Source of the DNA: Gracilariopsis chorda
Lineage: Eukaryota; Rhodophyta; Florideophyceae; Gracilariales; Gracilariaceae
NCBI GenBank assembly: GCA_003194525.1
Contig: NBIV01000250.1
Coordinates: forward strand, 1 to 64,000
Length of the DNA stretch: 64,000 bases
Direction: 5' to 3'
Under the pieces are notes generated by a model. The model had not been told where the DNA came from and made no database searches. It saw only the letters and a program-made list of their open reading frames with translations. Both the position numbers and the translations under genes were made by a program. Of this stretch, positions 57,111 through 64,000 are shown one piece after another (within the stretch, counting starts at the first letter, position 1; each line of letters opens with the position of its first letter).

Positions 57111-58517
57111 TCAAAAGTCATCCGGGGCGAAATTAAGACCTCCGTGGTGATGCTTTGGCTCCGGCTCCCGCTTATCCCTGTCGTGGTGTGCGTGGGAGTC
57201 GTGGTGCCTGTGACGACTGTGTTCGTCGGCATGATGCGTATCGCCGTGCCCTTCCTGCGGTTTAGAGTCTCCTGCATGCTGTTCATGTGCGTCGTGGGAG
57301 TTGGTGTGGTGCTCATCGACATGGTGTTCTCGATCATGATGCTGGTCTGAGTTTCTGTCCGCAGCATGTTGTTCGCCTGCGTGGTGCTCCCCAGCATGAT
57401 GCTCGCCCGCGTGGTGCTCCCCAGCGTGATGTTCGCCAGCGTGATGCTCGCCAGCGTGATGTTCGCCAGCGTGGTGTTCGCCAGCGTGGTGCTCCCCAGC
57501 GTGGTGTTCGCCAGCGTGGTGCTCGCCAGCGTGGTGCTCGCCAGCGTGGTGCTCGCCAGCGTGGTGCTCACCAGCGTGGTGCTCGCCAGCGTGATCTTCG
57601 CCAGCGTGATGTTCGCCAGTGTGATGCTCGCCAGCGTGGTGCTCGCCAGCGTGGTGCTCGCCAGCGTAGTGCTCTCCGTCATGATGTCCATCCTCATGGT
57701 AATGATCGTCATAATGATGGTCGTATTCATGATCATGATCATATTGATGATCATCATGTTCATGGTGAGAATAACCGTGATGGTGGTCCTCATGCAAGTC
57801 GTGATGCTCACCAGAATCGTGATCGTAGTCGTGGTCGTAGTGGTAATGGCCATGTTCATCATGATATCCATGTTCATAGTGGTGTTCCGAATGCGGAAGA
57901 TCATCCGAATGTTGATGGATATGCTGTTCGCCCTCATATCGGGTAGTGGGATGATCGTCTGTGGCCTTGTCTTCAACGACATGATGTTGCAAGTCGTCTA
58001 CTTTCGGGGGTTGATGAGGTTGATGATGGTTGTTATAGTAGTTTTCATAGTGGTCCTTAATCTGTTGATCGACGAAGTGATGTTTGTCTTCGTCATGAGC
58101 AGGTTCGTAGTGTTCGTCTTGCACTTGAGGATGATCGTCGTAGTAGTTGTGGTAATCGTGATGCTCATCATGATACTCTGGAATATCGTGTTCCCAGTGT
58201 TCTTCGTGGGGATGGTCATAGTGTTCATCGCGCCAGTCGAGCGAGCGTGCGCGGTTAGAGCGCTTGCTAAAGTGGTCGCCGACGTCCCTGTGCAGCGAAA
58301 GCGGCGGTTCCAAACCTGTAAGTTGTTGGTTTGCGGAAAAGAGTGAGAGGGAGTAGAAACCGAACAAGAGTAGAACAAAGGCAGCTACAGCGACGACCAG
58401 AGCGTTGTAAGAATCGTCTGACAATTTGCGACGTTGTGCATGTACATTGACACCGGGCAGCTGATACTGCTTCTCTGTGGAGAACTTGAGCGCGCGACTG
58501 CGTAGAGTGGAGGCCAT
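57111..58517 (-). CDS. Histidine-rich type II membrane protein with AGEHH repeats
   Basis: The product has 468 residues starting from the ATG at 58517. Residues 1-37 are basic and cytosolic, and 38-61 form one membrane helix (VVAVAAFVLLLFGFYSLSLF). The remaining 400 residues are extracytoplasmic, extremely rich in His, Asp, Glu and Tyr. From about residue 285 a pentapeptide AGEHH is repeated about 20 times, coded by a 15-base tandem repeat. A His/Asp tail ends near FAPDDF. Such regions bind zinc, copper or nickel, so metal buffering in the secretory pathway or at the cell surface is a reasonable inference. I know no named family. The repeat also opens long frames on the other strand, but the start codon, membrane helix and composition favour this strand. 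Confidence 0.8.
   Translation of the reverse strand: MASTLRSRALKFSTEKQYQLPGVNVHAQRRKLSDDSYNALVVAVAAFVLLLFGFYSLSLFSANQQLTGLEPPLSLHRDVGDHFSKRSNRARSLDWRDEHYDHPHEEHWEHDIPEYHDEHHDYHNYYDDHPQVQDEHYEPAHDEDKHHFVDQQIKDHYENYYNNHHQPHQPPKVDDLQHHVVEDKATDDHPTTRYEGEQHIHQHSDDLPHSEHHYEHGYHDEHGHYHYDHDYDHDSGEHHDLHEDHHHGYSHHEHDDHQYDHDHEYDHHYDDHYHEDGHHDGEHYAGEHHAGEHHAGEHHTGEHHAGEDHAGEHHAGEHHAGEHHAGEHHAGEHHAGEHHAGEHHAGEHHAGEHHAGEHHAGEHHAGEHHAGEHHAGEHHAGEQHAADRNSDQHHDREHHVDEHHTNSHDAHEQHAGDSKPQEGHGDTHHADEHSRHRHHDSHAHHDRDKREPEPKHHHGGLNFAPDDF
57377..57685 (-). repeat. 15-base tandem repeat coding AGEHH
   Basis: About 20 units of GCGAGCACCACGCTG type (minus strand) occur with few changes. Most changes are silent or give AGEDH, TGEHH or AGEQH. 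Nearly identical units imply recent expansion. Confidence 0.9.
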
Positions 58518-58688
58518 GATGAAGCGCAGAGTGGAAGAGGAAGGGTGGGTACAGGGACTGTGTGGTGAAGGTGGACGGTGGTGGCACGCAGATTGATAAG
58601 AAAGGGGTTTGAAAGGAGGGGAAAACTGGGGTGGCGCAAGGGCCGTGGACGACGATTCGGGTTGGGGCGGAAGCAGTGAATTGGAGAG

Positions 58689-58691
<3 letters not shown>

Positions 58692-58720
<29 letters not shown>
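58692..58720. repeat. CT microsatellite
   Basis: About 14 CT units lie 175 bases upstream of the histidine-rich gene start, probably in its promoter or leader. Confidence 0.9.
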
Positions 58721-58726
<6 letters not shown>

Positions 58727-59774
58727 CTCTGCTGCTGCCGCTGCGACGTGTGCGGAGAGCAGCGCTTTCTTTTATCTACCGAACGTATCTGCAATGCATC
58801 AAAACGAAAAATAGAAGGCGCCTTAAATGCAGCAGCACATGCGCTGCTGCCTGTTAAACACTTGTAAATCGTGGCCGTGCGGCCTCGCCGTTGGTCGAGC
58901 GCGGACGCTTGGCGCTTTGTAATTCGACGTGCTGTTGCGAGACACTTTTTGAGTGACGTGGAGTCATCGTCAGCACTGGCACCTCACAAAAACTTCTCTC
59001 CGCTTGGTAGCGGCAGTGCCCGATTTTACGCGAGACCTGCTGTTGGAGGAAGCATGGATCAATCAAGGTCCAAGTTATTAACGCCACAAGAGTAACCACA
59101 ACATTTTTGTCTTGTTACATAGTATTGCTAACGGCTGGTAGCAGTGCTAACCTTAACCCTTTAACCCTGTTACTCATGATTATCACTACTCGCTCAATCA
59201 CTGGTCCTTCTACGAAGCATCATCAGCTCCATTCACAAATATGCTGGCAACAAATGTGCAGCACTCCCAACGGTTGCACGCACCTCGCGCTCTCGTTCAA
59301 GCAAAGCTGATGTTATTATTGAAAGCTAAAAACGACCCTTCGGTCACCCCGTCATTGAATCCATACCATCTCTCAGTCAACCACACACCGCACGTGCAGA
59401 TAACTTGATCTCACTTCGCCACCAGAAAGAAGCTCGTTTTGAACTTGTGAGGCCCTGAACAAGACCAAGGGTAGTCTGTTTGGCATTTAGTAAGGAAAAA
59501 CGGAGAGTGACCTGCACCTGTGCGAGTAGAATACAATGAACTAGATAATCCTACGCAGGTCCTGTGATTTCTCGTCAGGCACACATCTGAAGAGCATGGA
59601 GATCAGGTTTGTCCATATATTTCTGAAGCATGTTATTGTTGCCTCAACTTCTACCACAGGTATCGTATTAGGGATCCATGGGGTATATGCGTGGTACCAC
59701 GCCCTTCGTGCTTACCGTCCGTACCATCTTTGCTCTGAGTCCCACACTTCCACTAACATATGTGGATAACTACC
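58721..59774. other. Intergenic spacer
   Basis: No gene is supported. AACCTTAACCCTTTAACCCTG at about 59150 resembles degenerate telomeric repeats. Confidence 0.5.
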
Positions 59775-59938
59775 TGTGTGTGTGTGTGTTTACGGGCACC
59801 TGACTCTAATTCCGAGGCAGCGGTATTGACTTTCTAGAAGTAGAAGGCTCATCATCTATTCGACGGCTAAATTCCCCTAATAGACCCATTCGCATATCCA
59901 TTTGTCTTCCTCACCCGGCGTAACTTCATAGTCTTTTG
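59775..59938 (+). repeat. Dispersed repeat copy D, uninterrupted
   Basis: It begins with a TG run, then TTTACGGGCACCTGACTCTAATTCCGAGG, and ends CTTCATAGTCTTTTG. It lies 70 bases before the PDI-like gene. It matches copy C and, over its first 45 bases only, 52149-52195 and the inverted 47288-47328. Confidence 0.85.
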
Positions 59939-60008
59939 ATAGCTACCTATTCTGTATACTTCTTGAACCCCCTCCGTTGACTCCTCCCTTGCATTCGTCT
60001 ATCAAAAG

Positions 60009-60950
60009 ATGTACTCGACTTGCGCATTTGTCCGACTAGTACTAGTCGTTCTTATTAGCGTTATGTGTCCCGCTTTCCTGCAGTCTACCCAAGAGCACGC
60101 TCAATCGGGCACTGTACCAAGGTGGCTTGTATTCGGAATGTTCGAGACCTGTGAAAAGAAGCAGTGCAAGGTGCTCAAAGCCATTGCCAACAAGAGAGAG
60201 GCCAATAAAGATATTGCATTTGTGTGTCTAGACAAGTCAGCCCCCCCGGAAGCGTTGAACCCCCTGGAGCTGGTTTTCTTTGAGATTCATATGTTTGAAC
60301 GAGAAGTTTCGATTGGTGCCTACTCGATCGAACATGATAGGCAATATGAACTACCCGCAGACTTCAATTTCTCAGAGGAAAATCTTGAAGCCTGGGTTGA
60401 CGATCTCATCGCTGGTCAGATCAAGCCGGCAATCAAATCTGAGGCAATTCCAGAGGAAAATGACGGACCTGTGTACGTCGTGGTGGCCGATTCTTGGAGT
60501 GATATCGTGGAGGACAAGACGAAGGATGTGGTGATTGCACAGCTGTCAAAGATTCCTGGACATTCCGTGCATAGTAATAAGTTCGATTCGGTCTACTACG
60601 AGGTTGCATGGGAGTTGCGACGACCTGGCATTGAGCATGTGAAACTTGCGATGATAGAGGCGAACGCAAACGATGTGCCGGATGAGTACAGAGCTCACCT
60701 GCTTCCTACGGTTCATTTCTTTAAGGCTGGAGAGGAACAGAAGGGAGTCAAATATGACGGTTATCGCAGCAAGAGAAGCATTATCGAATGGATTAAGAAG
60801 CATACGTCGATAAAGTTTGACTTCGACACAAGCTCGCTGGGTGAAGATGACCAACTCGGATTCGAGGAGGAGGGATACGATATGCGTGGGTTTTGGCATC
60901 GCAGCGTTACACTTAGTCCCTCCGTTGGTGATAATAAGGACGAATTGTAG
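60009..60950 (+). CDS. PDI-like protein without redox cysteines, KDEL tail
   Basis: The product has 313 residues with a signal peptide of about 26 residues and a C-terminal KDEL, so it is an ER resident. It corresponds to the b' and a' domains of the full PDI at 61933 and lacks a and b. The stretch around ADFNFSEENLEAWVDDLIAG is almost identical to PDI, about 90 percent at DNA level by eye over 190 bases. The active-site block differs strongly: PDI has AEWCGHCAKL, this protein has SKIPGHSVHS, so both cysteines are gone. The acidic PDI tail is replaced. The frame is intact, which argues for a retained function such as a redox-inactive chaperone, though a young pseudogene is possible. The two genes are in tandem, about 1 kb apart. 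Confidence 0.8.
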   Translation: MYSTCAFVRLVLVVLISVMCPAFLQSTQEHAQSGTVPRWLVFGMFETCEKKQCKVLKAIANKREANKDIAFVCLDKSAPPEALNPLELVFFEIHMFEREVSIGAYSIEHDRQYELPADFNFSEENLEAWVDDLIAGQIKPAIKSEAIPEENDGPVYVVVADSWSDIVEDKTKDVVIAQLSKIPGHSVHSNKFDSVYYEVAWELRRPGIEHVKLAMIEANANDVPDEYRAHLLPTVHFFKAGEEQKGVKYDGYRSKRSIIEWIKKHTSIKFDFDTSSLGEDDQLGFEEEGYDMRGFWHRSVTLSPSVGDNKDEL

Positions 60951-61932
60951 TTCTATATAGTGAGCGTTCTGGTCACGAAGGGATAAAAGGCATAGCACAG
61001 ATTAAGGGTTAAGTTAATGCTCAACTCTTATACGGTTTGTGAATTCATCAAGGGCCCCTGTTATACTTGCTGATGACTAGTTTGAGCATTAAGCGTTGAG
61101 GTATCTTCGGTATCTTCGTATACAGATTGTGCTGTGCAGCTGCTGGTTGAACGGGCAGCTTAAGTTTCATGACGTGATTTGATTTGGCGCCCGAGGAAGA
61201 CGTAACGAACTGAAGCTAAACTCTATGATCAGATCTTGCATCGGATTCTTATTTGGCTTCATCCACTCTTCTTCTTATTGCAAGTGTCATAGTTCTGAGT
61301 CGCTGCCAGTTGTACAATGTACCCACAACCGCAGTATCTCGGCAACAAAAGGCGCAGCGATAAGGGCAAGAGTATAGGGCGAAAGCGTAAGCGTAAGCGT
61401 TGAGACGAAGTCTCTCAGCAAAAGCACCCTCACCAGTAAATACTCATGGTCTAGAGACCTTCACGGTTCAAATTCCGCCCGTTCGCGGCGGAGATGATGT
61501 GTCGAAAACAATCAACAAGGCAAATGCCTTTCCCGTGCCCAGCGCATTGTTGAACGCAACGCCAGAAGAGATTCACGAACTCTACGGTAGACGACAACGG
61601 TATCCGCCGGCAAACAGCTGCTTGAAGTGGCCCTCCTCATGATAATCAACTTGTGTCAATCAACTCATCACCCAATCAAACGCGTGTATGCAGTCCCGGC
61701 TTCGCCAGCATTACAGTCCGAGAGCGCACGAACCGATCGTTGTCACGAGTAATTTCACCAAAATGGCAATCTTTTTTGAACCAATTGCTGACATAGCCCC
61801 TTTCATAAATGTCTATCGCTCTCTGTATTACGATCCGAACGCTGTGATCCGCCCTTCATCTCCTCCACTTGAACTTCTTTCTCAAGCCTCAGCGAATCCT
61901 TCACTTCCCACATCCGTTCCATCAACCAAACA
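60951..61932. other. Spacer between the PDI-like and PDI genes
   Basis: A 27-codon basic ORF (61317-61400, ending KRKRKR) and a frame without ATG (61400-61642, containing NATPEEIHELYGRR) look weakly coding and may be remnants of one gene. Neither is recognised. Confidence 0.4.
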
Positions 61933-63501
61933 ATGTACACCGCCCGCGCATTTGTTGCTGCGGTCTTCGCGGTCTTTTTTGCCGCAGTATCAGCTGATGA
62001 TGTTCTCAAACTCACCAAGGACAACTTTGACGATGTGATCGCAAAGGAGCCGCTCGTTTTCATCAAGTTCTTCGCACCATGGTGCGGACATTGCAAATCC
62101 ATGGCCGAGGACTTCAAGAACGTCGCGACTGAAATGAAAGGTAAAGCTGTGCTGGCTGATGTTGACGCCACCACGGAAGAAGAGCTGGCCAAGAAGTACA
62201 ACATTGAGGGCTTCCCAACCCTCAAGCTCTTCTCCGACGGTGTGGAACTTACGGACTACAATGGAGCAAGAGACAAGGACTCTATGATCAAATTCATTGA
62301 ACGCGCTACTCTTCCACCCTTCCACTCCCCGGCCGATGCTGACGCATACAAGAAGATTGTGACCGACAATTCTGAAAAGCATCTTCTGGTCTCTGCAGGG
62401 CTTGAAGGGCAGGCTCTCAGCATGTTCAAGAAGGCAACTTTCGGCGTTCGCGACGTCATGCCAGATGCATTTGAGTTCATTGTAGCTGACGATGCGTCTG
62501 CCGTTGATATCGAATCGTTTTCAAAGGGTGATGTGTACATGCTCCGACTCGAATCGGATGGATCTCGTCGCACTATCAAGTACGATGAAGCTGCCGCTGA
62601 GAGCATTGAGAAGTTCGTCAAGACAGCTGCGCTTCCAGTATTCCAAGAATTCACTCAGGAGAACGCTGAGTTGTACACTGACTTGAGTATGCCGCTTGTG
62701 GTTGGATTCTACAAGAACTGTGAAGATAAACAGTGTAAGGTGCTCGAAACTGTTGCCCGCAAGAAGCCGGACAATGGAAAGGCTGTGTTTGCGTGGGTGG
62801 ATTCCATGGAACTGGTTAGCTTCCAAGACTACGTTGGTTTGAAGGACGCAGAAGTACCGATTTGCGCCTATTCGTTCGAGCATGATGCGCGATACTTACT
62901 GCCTGCAGACTTCAACTTCTCAGAGGAAACTCTTGAAGCGTGGGTTGACGATCTCATCGCTGGTAAGATCAAGCCGGCAATCAAATCTGAGGCAGTTCCA
63001 GAGGAAAATGATGGACCTGTGTATGTGGTTGTGGGTGATTCCTGGAGCGATATTGTTGAGGACAAGACGAAGGATGTGATGGTTGCTCAGGTGGCTGAAT
63101 GGTGCGGACATTGTGCCAAGTTGAAGCCGGTCTACAAGAAGGTTGCAACCGAGCTGCAAAAGGCAGGCATTGAGCATGTGAAGCTTGCGATGATGGAGGC
63201 GACCGAAAACGATGCACCTGACGAGTTCAAGGCTCGCGGGTTCCCTACAATCCACTTCTTCAAGGCTGGAGAAGAACAGACGGGAATTGAATTTGATGGC
63301 GATCGTAGCTCAAAGGGTATCATCGAATGGATTAAGGAACATACTTCGAAGAAATTCGAGTTCGACACAAGCTCTTTGGGCGAAGACCCCGAGCCAGAAG
63401 AGGAGGAAGAAGAATTCCCTGAAGAGGAAGGTGAATTCGATGAGGAAGGTGAACTCGGTGAAGGGGAGGGTGATGCGGATTTGGAAAAGGAGGAGTTGTA
63501 G
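61933..63501 (+). CDS. PDI: Protein disulfide isomerase (PDI)
   Basis: The product has 522 residues. It has a signal peptide (1-21, ending AAVSA), then domain a with FFAPWCGHCK (Cys51, Cys54) and GFPTLKLF with the cis-Pro. Domains b and b' lack cysteine pairs, and domain a' has AEWCGHCAKL (Cys391, Cys394) and GFPTIHFFKAG. An acidic Glu-rich tail ends in KEEL, a KDEL-type ER retrieval signal. The a-b-b'-a' plan and length are those of classical PDI, which makes and rearranges disulfide bonds in the ER. The segment before the second active site (KDVMVAQVAEW) is unlike the usual LVEFYAPW. The gene is intact and intron-free. Its upstream neighbour is a shortened, cysteine-free paralogue. Confidence 0.96.
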   Translation: MYTARAFVAAVFAVFFAAVSADDVLKLTKDNFDDVIAKEPLVFIKFFAPWCGHCKSMAEDFKNVATEMKGKAVLADVDATTEEELAKKYNIEGFPTLKLFSDGVELTDYNGARDKDSMIKFIERATLPPFHSPADADAYKKIVTDNSEKHLLVSAGLEGQALSMFKKATFGVRDVMPDAFEFIVADDASAVDIESFSKGDVYMLRLESDGSRRTIKYDEAAAESIEKFVKTAALPVFQEFTQENAELYTDLSMPLVVGFYKNCEDKQCKVLETVARKKPDNGKAVFAWVDSMELVSFQDYVGLKDAEVPICAYSFEHDARYLLPADFNFSEETLEAWVDDLIAGKIKPAIKSEAVPEENDGPVYVVVGDSWSDIVEDKTKDVMVAQVAEWCGHCAKLKPVYKKVATELQKAGIEHVKLAMMEATENDAPDEFKARGFPTIHFFKAGEEQTGIEFDGDRSSKGIIEWIKEHTSKKFEFDTSSLGEDPEPEEEEEEFPEEEGEFDEEGELGEGEGDADLEKEEL

Positions 63502-63840
63502 AGGGATAGAGTTCGGATTCGGCAGTCATGAACATACGGCATTTCGCGGTATAGGGGATGGCACGTTTTGGTACGTATTACAGCTGTGAAGGAATCCCTT
63601 AGGTGATGGCTATGCTGAAATATGAAAAACGCAGAGTCATTTATTGTCGAGGCAAAGCCTTGCTCGTTATTTAAAGATGTCATTGCTGCTGGCCGCTGCA
63701 CTCTGCTGCCACGCCTATTAATCCTTGTAAGGCTACATCTTCATCCTACAAGTGCGGAGATCTGCGGCGTGGCGGAGGCGCTGCAGCACGAGAGAACGCC
63801 GTCCGTAGCTGTACTACGCGCGGACCGCCGTTGCCATTCC
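63502..63840. other. Intergenic spacer
   Basis: This holds the 3' end of PDI and the presumed promoter of the next gene. No other feature is seen. Confidence 0.5.
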
Positions 63841-64000
63841 ATGGGTTGCGCTTCGTCTAAACAGTCTCGCCGTTCGTCGGAGAGGGAGTCGCCGCAGTGG
63901 GACGGCCATATCCGCCCCGTGCGCGCGTGGAAACTCGAGCGCCCTATCTCTACAGAGCACCTTGCCCGTCTTCGTAATGAGTTCTGGGAGACTCGTGTCG
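63841..64000 (+). CDS. Ubiquitin domain-containing protein UBTD1/UBTD2 homologue (5' part)
   Basis: The frame opens at the ATG at 63841 and runs off the window after 53 codons. It starts MGCASSKQ, with Gly2 and Cys3 as myristoylation and palmitoylation signals, as UBTD proteins start MGNCVG or MGGCVG. The segment WKLERPISTEHLARLRNEFWETRV matches the start of the UBTD N-terminal domain (human [24 protein letters not shown]). UBTD proteins bind ubiquitin-conjugating enzymes and carry a C-terminal ubiquitin-like domain, which would lie outside the window. The N-terminal match is short but specific. Confidence 0.75.
   Translation, partial: MGCASSKQSRRSSERESPQWDGHIRPVRAWKLERPISTEHLARLRNEFWETRV

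Noticed and set aside
57017-58346. Long frames in other reading phases over the histidine-rich gene
   Set aside because: They are low-complexity shadows of the 15-base repeat, without ATG-proximal signals or domains.
61420-61500. tRNA-like T-arm (GGTTCAAATTCC)
   Set aside because: No acceptor stem or anticodon arm can be folded around it.
1-64000. CRISPR arrays, bacterial operons or organellar DNA
   Set aside because: There are no spaced direct repeats of CRISPR form, gene spacing is eukaryotic, and the gene content is nuclear.

Overview
This window looks like nuclear DNA of a eukaryote with few introns, most likely a multicellular red alga of the Chondrus type. That is an inference. It rests on mostly intron-free reading frames with TATA boxes and eukaryotic leaders, a secreted Hint-domain protein of a kind known from red algae, cytosolic HSP70, U1-70K, a fused trehalose-phosphate synthase/phosphatase, and large gene-poor stretches full of transposons. 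No phylogenetic test could be run.

Layout. Bases 1-11485 are a Ty3/gypsy (chromovirus-type) LTR element on the minus strand. It is broken in several places and carries an extra reading frame on the opposite strand. It sits inside an older Ty1/copia-type element (11486 to about 15265), which also holds a solo gypsy-type LTR (about 13039-13971). Bases 15.4-17.9 kb hold an unidentified, decayed minus-strand coding region. Bases 18.3-20.9 kb are a dead pogo/Tigger-like DNA transposon split by another solo LTR (19171-19804). A small MGNC glycine-rich reading frame follows at 21458.

The host gene region runs from 23.8 kb to the end. In order: Hint protein (+), trehalose-phosphate synthase/phosphatase (+), YbeY (-), a possible hemerythrin-fold protein (+), a coiled-coil protein (-) divergent from U1-70K (+), a spondin-domain protein (+), an alpha/beta hydrolase (+), HSP70 (-), inositol 2-dehydrogenase-like (+), GNAT acetyltransferase (+), ETHE1-type persulfide dioxygenase (-), a secreted Cys-rich protein (+), a histidine-rich membrane protein (-), a redox-dead PDI paralogue (+), full PDI (+) and the start of a UBTD1/2 homologue (+). 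Long spacers hold small dispersed repeats, microsatellites and short telomere-like motifs.

The genes form no operon or clear pathway. A secretory theme is visible: two PDI family members, a Hint protein, a spondin-domain protein, a secreted Cys-rich protein and a histidine-rich type II membrane protein all enter the ER. The observations I would follow up first are the PDI pair, whose divergence is concentrated at the active site; the secreted Hint protein; the antisense frame of the Ty3 element; the histidine-rich pentapeptide-repeat protein; and a 500-base insertion with a 10-base target duplication and a matching empty site.
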